Source of the DNA: Sphaeroforma sirkka
Taxonomy: Eukaryota; Opisthokonta; Ichthyosporea; Ichthyophonida
Direction of reading: 5' to 3'
Length of the DNA: 29,356 nucleotides
Assembly: GCA_001586965.3 (NCBI GenBank)
Contig: LUCW03000044.1
Span: forward strand, 1-29,356
In this document: piece after piece, positions 1-9,388 of the stretch
How the letters are laid out: each line of letters begins with the position of its first letter
Position numbering within the stretch: the stretch's first letter is position 1
The notes under the pieces: generated by a model
What the model was told of the DNA's origin: nothing
Seen by the model: the letters and a program-made list of their open reading frames with translations, nothing else
Databases searched by the model: none
Position numbers and translations under genes: made by a program

Positions 1-300
1 TTGAACTAGTATGCCTAATCACCAGAATTACCCTCACTGTCTTCTGGATGCTCTCCTCGCCGTGGCGGACCGTTGCCCCAACTGATGTCGCCTGCTTGCT
101 GCCTGGCCCCACGTCTTGGTCTGTCTGTTCATATCGCGGAGTTGTTCATCCTCTTCGACGCGATGCCGCTACTGTCTGGCGCGAAGAAGCTGTGCCTCCT
201 TGAGTAGGGTCTGCTCTTTCGAAATCTGACAAAGATCTCTACCAGTTTTGCGCGTCGCGACGAAGTGCGTCGAGGGCTACCGGGGTGCTGGACGCATAGT
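1..300 (-). pseudogene. Gag-like N-terminal remnant, left copy
   Basis: This is the minus-strand counterpart of the reading frame at 21701-22205. One frame reads through Lys/Glu/Gln/Leu-rich sequence with a heptad-like pattern (for example KEAQLLRAR and EEDEQLRDMNRQ), interrupted by in-frame stops. A coiled coil near the N-terminus would fit a retrotransposon gag, but no zinc knuckle or capsid motif is visible. Indels relative to the right copy change the frame, so the two copies favour different translations and neither is intact. The window starts inside it. Confidence 0.35.
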
Positions 301-435
301 TATCTGGATGTTAAGACTTCGATGCTGGCTTTATTGTTGCTGATGAATAGCTGGTCCAGATTGAAGGAGTGTCGGCTATTATATATTGTGTTGACTTCAG
401 CCATTTAATGTTACACACTTTCTTTCCGCCGTTCT

Positions 436-450
436 CCTCTCGTGATACCA
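436..450 (-). promoter_or_regulatory. Primer-binding-site-like motif, left arm
   Basis: On the minus strand this reads TGGTATCACGAGAGG. The first eight bases match the start of the initiator-Met-tRNA primer sites common in LTR retrotransposons, and the motif lies between the noncoding block and the gag-like remnant, where a PBS belongs. The following bases do not match the usual continuation, and the sequence just upstream does not end in CA, so the assignment is tentative. The same motif is kept at 21557-21571. Confidence 0.35.
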
Positions 451-1107
451 AAATAGCTAATTATCATTGAATCATGTTGATGTCTACAAGGTCTGCTTGC
501 GGGTCCCCCGAAAACTCGTTGCGCTCTCGAATACACCTTGTTCCTTAATGATTGCTAATCATTTTGTTTGTTGGTTTTGTTAATGAGTACTCGTTTTGCT
601 CTCCTTTTGCTCTGCCTATAGGAGTAATTAAGAGTTGCTGATAGACTCGAAGCGTGTTCAATGATCAACCGCCTGTCGTGTTCTAGCGTTCTGAATGCTC
701 CTTTTAATCCAACCAACCAGGACCACCTTACTCCAGCATCAATCAAATCCGAGGCCTGCAGCCAGGAAGTTCAGGTCAAGGTTCCCAAGAATAACCTTGA
801 AGCCCAAGAGTAGTTACATCAGTTATGAAGTTGGAAAAGGCCAAGAAACAAATTCCCATATTCAAAACCAACTTGAGTGTACTTGCACGATGCCTGATAA
901 GTGCCTGTATTCCTACTTTTGCATGTACTATTTCTTCTCTGTTCCTTGTTGTAAGAGTCCGCTGCATCTTGACGATCTGCCTTATACGTCGGTGATAACG
1001 TTCTCCTTAGTTTTCACCAACAATCATGTGCCAAACCGTACCAGGCTATGTTGAACCTACGGCTGATTCAATTACGTTGACTTCCTTTCTCTCTAGAATG
1101 AAAATTT

Positions 1108-1108
1108 A

Positions 1109-1139
<31 letters not shown>

Positions 1140-1141
1140 TG
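1108..1141. repeat. TA/TG microsatellite
   Basis: A run of TA dinucleotides interrupted by single G bases. The equivalent tract is at about 20893-20918 in the right arm, with a different repeat number. No function is implied. Confidence 0.9.
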
Positions 1142-1194
1142 TATTCGAAAATGTAACATCGGTAAATATGTCTTCTAGTTGTGTGTTGGTCGTG

Positions 1195-1224
1195 GGTTCG
1201 ATACCCCCCGTGATATATTTTTTT
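1195..1224 (+). other. Pol III box-B-like motif followed by a T run
   Basis: GGTTCGATACC at 1195-1205 fits the internal box B consensus of tRNA-derived promoters, and seven T residues at 1218-1224 resemble a Pol III terminator. No box A, cloverleaf or acceptor stem was found upstream, so this is not a tRNA gene. It could be a tRNA-derived SINE remnant inside the LTR-like block, or chance. The motif is intact in the right arm (20820-20830, minus strand), where a run of nine A residues lies at 20799-20807. Confidence 0.25.
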
Positions 1225-1901
1225 CCTATGCTTTCGTGATCATCGAAGTTCGCGCATGCAACGATGGCAGAACATTCGACTCGAGATATTTTTTCGAAAA
1301 AATCGATCTTCAACCATGCCAGTCTTTTCGTTCTAGCCAATTGATTACCAAAACTTGCTCCTGTGTAGTTGATATTTGTTGAAAATACGAGTTGAAATCG
1401 CATTTTTTCTGTCTCAGTTTCTCCCAAACTGTGCCTAATTCCTCTTCTGCATTGTTACCTGTCTCACGCGCGCTTAATTCACACGTTTCCATTCTACGTC
1501 GCCTGACACTGTCGATTCTACATTGCTACCTGCTTTTCTTGATCACCTCTATCTGCCCTTTGTCGTCGCTGTACTCGCCCACACCTATGAAAAATCTGCC
1601 ATATCGACCTCTCTACGCCAAATTACGTTCTTCTATACCCTAAACTGCGATACTGCATCATGTTCGTGTTGTGTGGATTGACTAGGCCAGTCAAAACATT
1701 GTTCAAACGTCCTATGACTGCTAATTAGTCAGAGGGAGGCCTTGATTGTCAACGACGGCCTGAAAAAGTCGCATTAGAATTGAAGTATCTGGATTTTCGG
1801 ACCGAAGATGGATTAAAAATCAAAAGAAGAATGAATGGTTGTTGGGAAATGGTCGGATGACTAATTAATCTATAAAAATTTAGAAATAAAAAATGCTAAA
1901 A

Positions 1902-2103
1902 ATTGCATATATTACTAATCACTCCAATTTGCTCTAGATTTAAAAAAAATAATTTTAAAAATATGCATAAAATATAAATATATATATATATAAATCACGC
2001 AAGTGTATCAAAACTGAGCAAAACGGATATATATATAATTATATATATATATATATATTATTTTTTTTTAATTAAAATTAGTAGCATTCGACCGGATGGT
2101 CGG

Positions 2104-2144
<41 letters not shown>

Positions 2145-2340
2145 AAAAAAAAAAGAAGAAATAAAATGCTCATCAGCTAAATAAAATGGGCACCTGTTAA
2201 TTTCTGCATATATTACTAATCACTCCAATTTGCTCTAGATTTATAATAATAATAAAATCTGCATGATGTATATATATATATATATGAAAATCACGCAAAC
2301 GTATCAAACCGAGCAAAATGGAAGGTGGGGATTTCTTTTC
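1902..2340. repeat. Internal direct duplication of about 300 bp with TA tracts
   Basis: The motif ending in ACTCCAATTTGCTCTAGATTT occurs at about 1902-1943 and again at about 2204-2244. In each case a TA tract and then a motif of the form ATCACGCAA..GTATCAAA..GAGCAAAA follow (about 1995-2027 and 2288-2321). This gives two diverged direct copies with a period near 300 bp, joined by TA microsatellites at about 1975-2142. The right arm has the same arrangement at about 19700-20110. Nothing codes here. Confidence 0.75.
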
Positions 2341-2347
2341 ACTTATC

Positions 2348-2505
2348 TGTGCTCGGAAGACTTTGCTCCTGTCGTAGTTTGCAAGCTCCTTTCGGCTATA
2401 TCCGGTTCTGAGGGAGATCAACTCCCTGTGCTCGGAAGACTTTGCTCCTGTCGTACTTTACAAGCTCCTTTCAGCTACCCGGTTCTGAGGGAGATCAACT
2501 CCTGT
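2348..2505. repeat. Tandem duplication, period 79 bp (left arm)
   Basis: Two head-to-tail copies start with TGTGCTCGGAAGACTTTGC at 2348 and 2427 and end with GAGGGAGATCAACTCC. They differ at only a few positions. Two less regular copies lie in the right arm at about 19508-19675, so the duplication is older than the inverted arrangement. Confidence 0.85.
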
Positions 2506-2760
2506 AATTCGTCAATAAAATGAACTTCTCCGTCCACTATTATCCTCGAGATAAAATCGAATAATACACCTAAAGTAACTAGTCGTAAAAAATGTAGTAA
2601 ACACATCAAAATACGATACTAAAACCTACTGAGTCTCCCTGAGGCTCAGTGCGGTGTATTTATTCTTATATTTGATTGTCTACGTGGTCTACAAATAATT
2701 CACCTCGTGTGAATTAATTGTAAATTAATTCTAACTTCACACTGATAGTGGTTTAAGGGG

Positions 2761-3223
2761 ACTTTTACCACAACACATGTTACCTTCAATTTCTTCCAAC
2801 AAGTTATGATGGAACTATTTTGCGGACCAATGTCGCCTTATAACGTATCAGTCTACTTTAGATGATATAGTTATTCTTTACAAAGACAGCACATGAACAT
2901 GCTAAACTCGTTAAAGAAGTCTTTAAAGCGACTTAATCATGCTAAACTTAAGATTAACGAAGACAAGTGTTATTTTGCTAAAGATACTATACACTTACTT
3001 GGCTACAAAGTATCTGCAGCAGGGGTAGAAATTGATCCTTGCAAGAAACAGTTTCTGTTGGATTTATCAACACCAATGTACTGGAAGAGATGTGGTGGCT
3101 CTGTGTGGGTTTGTTAACTTCTCATGACTCGGATTCGGTACCGCATTTTTCTCATTACTTAAAGCCTTTCAGTCACCTACGGCTGCACAAAGGACCTTTG
3201 GGGAAAGCTTTGGACTAAAGAAT
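2761..3223 (+). pseudogene. Reverse transcriptase remnant of divergent element F
   Basis: Only the back half of the RT is present. A degenerate palm region leads to the catalytic block LDDIVIL at about 2853-2873, followed after a frame break by the typical Ty3/gypsy sequence KLKINEDKC..LLGYKVSAAGVEIDP at about 2947-3045. A further broken stretch (GPLGKLWTKECDD) bridges to the RNase H. At least three frame changes are needed, so this cannot be translated whole. Codon use is more AT-rich than in the main family, and protein similarity to it is low, so F is a separate lineage. It is cut at 2760 by the inverted-repeat arm. Confidence 0.8.
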
Positions 3224-3754
3224 GTGATGATGCATTTTAAACTAGTCAAAAGTAAAGTAATGGACGCACCCATCATGCAGTACCCTGTGGATGGTGTCCC
3301 ATTCCAAGTAGCAACCGACGCTTCAGATCGAGCGGTAGGTGGAGTGCTTTACCAAACGATAAATGGTAAACCGCGCTACATACAATTTTTTAGCAAGAGT
3401 TATAATAAGAGTCAACGGAATTACCCTACCGTTAAACAAGAGCTCCTTGCTATAGTTACTGCGCTAAGACAGTTTAAAGACTACCTTTATGGAAGTTACT
3501 TTACTGTCGCCTGTGATCAAAAGTTTCTAACATACTTAAAAGATATGAACCCTGACTCACAGTTGGTGAGCCGCTGGCATGACATTATTGCCAAGTTCGC
3601 TTTTAATATAACACACATACCAGGAATACATAACCATCTTCCTGACATGCTCTCTCGACTTGTGCCCGACTACCAGAAAACAGTCAAGGAGTTATTAGCA
3701 ACCGATTGGATGCTAAATAAGAAATGGTTTAACCTCGCTCAATCACGATGTTAG
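3224..3754 (+). pseudogene. RNase H domain of element F
   Basis: This open stretch of 176 codons carries a Ty3/gypsy RNase H, which degrades the RNA strand of the RNA-DNA hybrid. The acidic residues are visible in VATDASDRAVGG, KQELLAI, VACDQKF and LPDMLSRL, so the catalytic set looks complete. The domain ends near the LPDMLSR motif. The last 35 codons lead into the methyltransferase-like domain, but a one-base frame change near 3740-3750 places a stop at 3752 and the next domain continues in another frame. The first codons overlap the end of the RT connection region. Element F is broken overall, although this domain itself is intact. Confidence 0.85.
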
Positions 3755-4283
3755 TCCATTTACTGTTGATATGTTCGCCGCAGAACATAACAAACAGGTT
3801 TCTGAATATGGGTCGTTGACTCATCCTAAAGGTGATGCATTTCAGCTTGACTTATCAAAGCATAATGCGTGGGCTAACCCACCTTGTCAACTTATCGCAC
3901 AGTTGTTAAATTATGTTAATATTACTAAGTCTACCATTACGCTGTGTTGTCCCTTACGTAACTCCGACCCATGGATACGTGATATAATTAATATGATTCA
4001 AGACGAACCTATTTATGTCGACCGTGAAACCGACACGTTCTTGTATCAGGGATCCTATTCTATTAAGAAGACACCTTGGAAACACACCATTGTTTGTCGC
4101 ATCGGTCCTGCAGGTACCACTAAGTGGAAACCCTCAACCGAATTCTTAGCTAAACTAGAGGAGTCTAAAGAGTTTGAACATAAGCTCAAGACTCGTACAA
4201 CACATGCACCCAACAAGATTGCAGTCGAGGTAATGCCGATTGAGTACCACTATGTGGAAACCCTCAACCGAGTTCTTAGCTAA
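3745..4283 (+). pseudogene. Methyltransferase-like domain of element F (NPPC variant)
   Basis: Directly after RNase H comes a domain resembling phage-type DNA N6-adenine methyltransferases. TVDMFAAEHNK aligns with DIDVFADPTNA of the main family; ANPPC at 3873-3887 aligns with the MNPPW motif; the hydrophobic strand TITLCCPL, a DPWI motif and the end block KKTPWKHTIVCRIG follow. The fourth residue of the catalytic-type motif is Cys instead of Trp, Tyr or Phe, so activity is doubtful. Conserved spacing and end block show homology with the main-family domain despite low identity. The integrase that should follow is missing: a 130 bp tandem duplication and the junction at 4365 interrupt the element. 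Confidence 0.6.
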
Positions 4284-4365
4284 ACTAGAGAGTCGAAGGA
4301 GTTTGAACAAAAGCTCAAGACTCGTACAACACATGCACCCAACAAGCATGCAGTCGAGGTAATGT
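4115..4365 (+). repeat. Tandem duplication, period 130 bp, at the broken end of F
   Basis: Copy 1 runs from 4115 to 4244 and copy 2 from 4245 to 4365. Both start TACCACTA.GTGGAAACCCTC and end GCAGTCGAGGTAATG. They differ by a few substitutions and small indels, so the duplication is not brand new. Copy 2 ends exactly where copy E begins, which suggests the duplication and the junction arose together or that the end is an assembly join. Confidence 0.85.
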
Positions 4366-4377
4366 AGACAGCAACTC

Positions 4378-6528
4378 TTGAATCCTGAGCGCCGCAAGGA
4401 AGATGATATCGACCGACGTGGAACTAAACGTCGTCAGTCCCATACGGAACGCTCCGCTCCGCACTCAGGTCAGGCTCTGGAGGGGCAACAACAGACACAT
4501 CTTGGGGCTCCACACATTATTTCCGCGGACGACAAGCAGCCACCAACAGCAAACAAAAATGGATCTGCACAATCTGACGAGGATGTCATATTCGATTGTG
4601 AGACCAAGGAAGTACCCGACCTGCGTGCGGACAGTAGTCAGACTTTTATTGGTGAACAGGTAGCCAGTGAAGGGCTGTCCCCTCGTTCGTCTCGGGATAC
4701 TCCAGGGGCCTTATTTCCCAGTAATGACCCACCACGCCTCCCACCTAACAAGCGGAAGCGTCACCGGAACCGTACCAACAACAAGGAAACGGCACGGGAA
4801 CAATCGTCAGCTCAGAAACTCACGGAGCTGATGACACAACAGCAGTCTCTCTTTGAAAAATACGAACAGAGGTTACAGCGCATAAACGCCGGACGAACTA
4901 CAATAGGGCCGGCCGCTAAGGAGAGTTCTTCTGACGCACACGAACGGGTACAGGCAGTACCAGAGGACGAAGACAACCCTACCTTCCGAATTCAAGGCTG
5001 TGAGCGTCCGTTTTATGGACTCGGGTACAAATCACCAGGGTCAGAGGACAGTTCAACCGAGGAGGATGATACTCTGTCTGCCAGTGAGAACACACCAACT
5101 TTTCAAGAGTTCGCACATGAACAAGTATTAGCTAGACAGAATCCTTAAGGTAAGGAGGCGGTGAAGAATAGACAGGACCGATTAAGTACGAACCTGCGCC
5201 AACAACAGCAACGTCAGTGGGGCGAGAAAGAAGCGCCCAGTGAATATGTACAGACACCTAAACGATAAGAGAAGGAGACAACAGTGCCTCCGCCCACACC
5301 GGCTAGTATCGAGAAAAGGCGACAGGCGCTACACGCACGGATACTACATTTAAGTGACGAGCTATGCCAAGCAATCGAGGAGAATAACACGGCTCGAGCT
5401 GAAGCTCTTCGGGGCGTGATTGAGACACTTCGAGCTACATTAGAGTCCCGACCGGTAGAGAAGCGTCCCGTACCTTCACCACGTACGTGGCCTGATTGGC
5501 CGTCGAACAGATACTACCTACATGATATTATGGAACGGGACACAAGAGGGGCTCTCCTCGAGGCGTTCAAGAACGCACAAATCGCAGGGCTGGACGAGAG
5601 TTGGAACCTTACATGGTTTCATAAGGTACTATCTTACTTCAAGACGGAGAAGTCAACGCTGGACTACATCCGCGACAACTCTGAACGGTTGAAAACATGC
5701 ACACCTCAGCTACAGATCGAACAGATCTGTTCGCACGAAACACAAGCCACTGTCGATCCCGCGTTTCGCAAGTTAGCCAAGGGCCAAAGTCGGAACATGC
5801 ACACTCCTCTTATGGAACAAATGACACAGCTCATGGAGAACCACAGGAGGGCACGTGAACGGTGCCAGACAGATGCCGACTTCCAACAGAATTTAGTGAA
5901 CCACTGCATTGTACAACTGTTAGAAGAAGCTCTCAACGGCCGTACGAATGAACGTACTCTACAGTTGCATCCCAAATGGCAACTGATGGAGACACACGAG
6001 CTTATACAGCTGTTGAGCCCTGACATTCAGGAGGCACAGCAACGTACGACAGCACGTTTCCAGGGTCGCAACAACCGCGAGGGCCCGACGACCAATGGAA
6101 GTCGCGACCACACCAATAGCCGCCCCAACCAACAGACGAGTAGACGACAAACGCAGAATTGGACTCAACGGCCCCAACCTACGGTACCAACGACTTGTGC
6201 GGGGTGCCAGGCACAGGCGCCACCAGGTGGTAGGCACATCCCACGGTGTCATCATTTCAGGGCGTCGCAAGCGGTGAGCGCGGAGGGTCGGGCAAGGCTA
6301 TACGACAACAACCGTCCTTTGAGGGACGTACAATCGGTACACAGACCGTCCACAACGTCAACCGCAGGACAGGGGCAGAATACATCCCAGACTAGAGACG
6401 TAGTTACAATACGTCCGACGCCTCAAGTACAGGTGAATGCGATTACACAGGACGAAGACTTGGCTCCACCATCGGAAGCTACAGAGATTCATATCAACAC
6501 GATCCTTTACGAAGCTTCGAGCACATGA
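4378..6528 (+). pseudogene. gag: gag of copy E, with two nonsense codons
   Basis: Gag would form the particle and bind the element RNA. The frame from 4378 is the same as that from 5284, and only two TAA codons (5146-5148 and 5266-5268) separate the parts; both are CAA in copy A. The N-terminal third is charged and low in complexity, with Ser/Glu/Asp-rich stretches. The middle (about 5310-6060) is helix-rich capsid-like sequence with WPDWPSNRYYLHDIM and ESWNLTWFHKVL. The end is Gln/Arg/Asn-rich and contains CAGCQAQAPPGGRHIPRCHH at 6196-6255, a CX2CX9HX3C arrangement that is a possible but wide zinc knuckle. A one-base deletion before 6528 gives an early TGA. The true start is probably the ATG seen in copies A (12089) and B (29173), which E lacks. 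Confidence 0.8.
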
Positions 6529-6642
6529 CGTCAACACCAAACCACACCTATGAGACGTGGGAGTCGGTAGCCGATCATGCATGAGAGGTGAGGTGTCTCT
6601 GAGTCGGATAGGAGCTTCATATTTGTTACCACGATTGGAGCA

Positions 6643-8262
6643 GTGATGGCAATACAAGACCCATTGCTGACGTCAGACAACCGAGTCTATATTCAAGTAC
6701 AAACCAACGGACGTACGTTCAAAGCCTTGATAGACACGGGAGCAAATAGAAGTTGTATCTCACAGACATCCGCAGACCTCCTTGGCCGACCAATAACTCC
6801 GGCACCACCTGGGTCATTTATATATTTAGCTGACAAGGCGGTGCGAACTCCTCGACTGGGGACGACGGAAGTGGTACCTATAAGGTACGGTACCAGAATT
6901 ATCGACGGTTCATTAGAATTGATGAACTTGCCGACGGGTATAGATGTTATAGTGGGGCAAGATATGTTGAAAGGCTTGGGCCTATACATAGGCGGTATCC
7001 AATCGCCACTTCCAATAGACCCCACAGAACTAGAAGAGCTCCTCGAACCCATACCACGCCGACAAGCACCTAACACGACGGAACCCGTCGATGTACGCGA
7101 ACGGTTGGCACAGGATTTGGAAGCCAATGCGAAAATTGCCGACAACGCGCGCTGTCGTCTGGAAGGGAGTGAGGTAACCATCCCAGTAACCCATGAACAA
7201 GCGTTGCAGATGCGGCGATCGGCGCGTAACTTCGTATCCGATCGATGGCTCCCCTATGTGGATGAACAAGTGAAGAAGTGGTTGACGGATTTGGTGATCA
7301 CGAAACGAACGACACCAACGACTGTTAATCTTCCTCTCCTTGCGGTACCGACATTCGATGCGGAAGGCAACGTCAAGAAGGTACGCGTGTGTTTAGACAT
7401 GCGTGCCGTTAACGCGCTTATTCCTGGTGACCAGTTCCTGATCCCCAAGGTCAACGAACTCATATCTCGCCTCAAGAGTAAGAAGTACTACACGACGCTG
7501 GACATATCGGCTGCATACCACAGGCTGCCCATCCATCCAGACTCACAATACTTATTTAGTTTTACACACGAACGTTATCAGTACTCGTTCACATCAGCAC
7601 CGTTCGGTCTTCATGTACTCACGCAGCAGTTTCAACGTACCTTGAGTACAATACTTGATGGCTTACCGGTTCACCACTATATCGATGACATAGTTATCGC
7701 CAGTGACGGTTATGACGAACACGTTAGGACGGTGCAGAAGGTGATACAACGCTTAACATACCACAGTTTTAAGCTTAACCCTGCCAAGTGCCACTTCGCT
7801 ATCTCCGAAGTCATGATCCTAGGGAAGAAAGTATCGGCACAAGGCATTGACATTGACCATGAAAAGCAGGCCAAGCTGATCGACTGGCCCACACCACTAC
7901 GGTACAAAGATATAGCCTCGGCGTTGGGTTTAGCAAAGTACCTCCACGAACATCTGCCTAATTTTGCGAACACGGTTGCACCCTTGCGCGAATTTTGCAA
8001 ACTCAAACCAAAGGAGTTGATAGGTGATCGTTGGGAGGAGAGACATGCACAGGCGTGGAAGGCAATGAAGGACGCAGTGGTGAATGCTGTGGCGTTACAC
8101 TTTCCGGTCGACGGCATTCCTCTGAACTTGGAAACCGACGCTAGCGATTACGGTTTAGGGGAGCGCTATTCCAATGGGAACGGTAAGAAACATTATTTGG
8201 AATGTTCTTTATTGCCGACAACGAACCATCGTCTGGAACAGAGTGAGGTAACCACCCAGTAA
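6643..8262 (+). pseudogene. pol: pol of copy E: protease, reverse transcriptase, start of RNase H
   Basis: The aspartic protease has its catalytic DTGANRS with Asp at residue 31 (6733-6741). A linker of about 100 residues follows, then RT: VRVCLDMRAVN, motif A TTLDISAAYHRLP, the SAPFGLH block, catalytic YIDDIVIAS (YIDD at 7678-7689), the thumb region KLNPAKCHF..LGKKVSAQGIDID, and the connection WPTPLRYKDIASALGLAKYL. RNase H starts with LETDASDYGLG, then the frame runs into the patchwork and ends. Protease and RT are uninterrupted here, unlike in A and B, so E is the best template for describing these two domains. RNase H, methyltransferase-like domain and integrase are missing. The Met at 6643 need not be a real start: in copy B the frame is open back to a TGA directly after gag. 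Confidence 0.9.
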
Positions 8263-8376
8263 CCCAGTTACAAGCGTTGGTATATGGGCGATCGGCGCAT
8301 TTCAGGGTATCCGATCGATGGGCAACCCTATGTGGATGAACAAGTGAAGAAGTGGTTGACGGATTTGGTGATCACA
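8208..8376 (+). other. Patchwork of two unrelated pol segments
   Basis: From 8211 the sequence follows the protease-RT linker of the same element (7135-7303) at a nearly constant offset of 1073-1076 bases. Up to about 8326 short blocks are replaced by bases that match the RNase H region of copy A (15872-15987) in order. Blocks of 5 to 15 bases alternate; for instance TTGCCGACAACG belongs to the linker, AACCAT to RNase H, CGTCTGGA to the linker and CATTTCAGGG to RNase H. Neither source alone explains it. Merged consensus of wrongly stacked reads is the simplest explanation. From 8330 to 8375 it is plain linker sequence. Confidence 0.85.
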
Positions 8377-8377
8377 A

Positions 8378-8628
8378 TGTAGTAAGTATACGCGAGATAA
8401 CTGTATCTCAACGTTCTCCTCCTCAGGGAGAGGAGGGGACGTTGTTCATTTATTAGTAATTATAAACAGTAATCCTAAAATGACTGACTCTTAAATGAGT
8501 CATTAGTCATGTGCTGTAAAACCAGCAAAACCCTAAAACCCAGTTTATCAGATTATTCTGATAAACTGTAAAACTTGTAATAAACCTAAAATAATCAAAT
8601 AAATATAAGTACTTGTATTCTGACCACA
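8378..8628 (-). repeat. 3' LTR of copy D
   Basis: This 251 bp LTR reads TGTGGTCAGAATAC to GTATACTTACTACA on the minus strand. It matches the LTRs at 10584, 19006 and 22206. The polypurine tract lies immediately upstream in element orientation, which marks it as a 3' LTR. The same internal hairpins and the AATAAA as in the other copies are present. Confidence 0.9.
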
Positions 8629-8631
8629 GAG

Positions 8632-8639
8632 CCCCCCCC
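8632..8639 (-). other. Polypurine tract of copy D
   Basis: Eight G residues on the element strand, preceded by CAGTTT and followed by CTC before the LTR. This is the expected site and composition for the plus-strand primer of reverse transcription. Copies A and B have seven and nine G residues at the same place. Confidence 0.75.
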
Positions 8640-8704
8640 AAACTGAAGCACTGAACAAAGCAGTGTGCCAGTTTCAGAGATGATAAGAATAGCATAGTAC
8701 CTTA

Positions 8705-8872
8705 TGTGCTGGCATTATCCTCGAGAGCTAGAGCATTGTGCTGGCATTTATCCTCGAGAGCTAGAGCATTGTGCTGGCATTTATCCTCGAGAGCTAGAGC
8801 ATTGTGCTGGCATTTATCCTCAGAGAGCTAGAGCATTGTGCTGGCATTTTACCTCAGAAAGCTAGAGGACCC
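8705..8872 (-). repeat. 33 bp minisatellite of copy D (five units)
   Basis: Five units of the form CTCTAGCTCTCGAGGATAAA followed by TGCCAGCACAATG on the element strand. The count is five in all three copies that have this region. About 230 bp of non-repeated sequence (8873-9101), with no supported gene, separates it from the second array. Confidence 0.9.
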
Positions 8873-9101
8873 GATGTGTACGTCTCGAGCGACCCGTCGT
8901 GTTTGAATTCTTGAAGCTACTGTTCATCTGTGTCAGCATATAGGAGTTTGGCAAGTACAATATAGGACTGTATTTGTGTCGGAGAAAAAACTGCCAGTGG
9001 CAGAAACCGTGCAAACCATTAACCCGCTGTTTCAAAACAATGCCCAAGGAGTTGTTTGATTGATTTCGCTGTATTATACTCCGAAGCAAGAGTGGCTCAT
9101 T

Positions 9102-9355
9102 TAACCTCGCGAGCTTGAGCCGCTGACGATTTTACCTCATGAGCTCGAGTGCTAACCGTTTATTCTCGCGAGCTCAGTGGCTGGTTTATACTTGAGGAGC
9201 TAGACAGCTGCTTTTTTATACTCATGCTCATAGCTCGAGTGGCTGGTTTATACTCGGGAGCTAGAGTCGCTGCTTTTTTATACTCAAGAGCTCAGTGGCT
9301 GGTTTATACTCGGGAGCTAGAGTTGCTGGTTTATGCTCCAGAGCTTGAGCTCGAT
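9102..9355 (-). repeat. 27-28 bp minisatellite of copy D (short array)
   Basis: Roughly ten diverged units with the core AGCTCCCGAGTATAAACCAG on the element strand, lying just after the pol stop region. The core is related to that of the 33 bp array. This is the shortest of the three versions; copies A and B have clearly more units. The long reading frame across it (9149-9526, plus strand) is a by-product of the repeat. Confidence 0.85.
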
Positions 9356-9388
9356 ATCCGAGAACAAAGTTATATTGAAGATAAAGTA

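Larger units (their letters stand above)
1..2760 (-). repeat. Left arm of 2.7 kb inverted repeat (LTR-like block plus gag-like remnant)
   Basis: Read on the minus strand, this stretch matches 19254 to about 21992 on the plus strand with scattered small indels and substitutions. The match ends sharply at 2760, where the shared motif GTGGTTTAAGGGG stops and the pol remnant of another element begins. In the minus direction the order is a long noncoding AT-rich block, a primer-site-like motif at 436-450, then a gag-like remnant at 1-300. This order suits an LTR plus leader plus 5' gag of an unnamed retroelement. The block holds TA microsatellites and internal duplications. Short reading frames in it, including an 83-codon one at 1392-1643 that is kept in both arms, show no recognisable domain. 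The repeat is certain; the LTR reading is inference. Confidence 0.85.
4366..8377 (+). mobile_element. Copy E: truncated gag-protease-RT part of the main Ty3/gypsy family
   Basis: This piece starts just inside the gag coding region, lacks the first codons, the leader and the 5' LTR, and runs through gag, protease and RT into the start of RNase H. It then becomes the patchwork at 8208-8376 and abuts the LTR of copy D at 8378. It is nearly identical in sequence to copies A and B over the shared part, and it is the best-preserved source for gag and for protease plus RT. No target-site duplication can be tested because both natural ends are missing. Confidence 0.85.

Noticed and set aside
1160..1230. 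tRNA gene
   Set aside because: Only a T-arm-like motif is present; no acceptor stem, D arm or anticodon arm can be paired.
1392..1643. 83-codon reading frame conserved in both inverted-repeat arms
   Set aside because: Both arms are nearly identical at the DNA level, so any frame would look conserved. It has no domain, and the ends differ by indels.
4155..4397. Cys-rich antisense frame with repeated LDCMLVGCMCC
   Set aside because: It is the reverse strand of the 130 bp tandem duplication.
5146..5268. Ciliate-like code in which TAA means Gln
   Set aside because: Copy A uses CAA at these positions, and TAA ends pol at 18071-18073. Ordinary nonsense mutation is enough.
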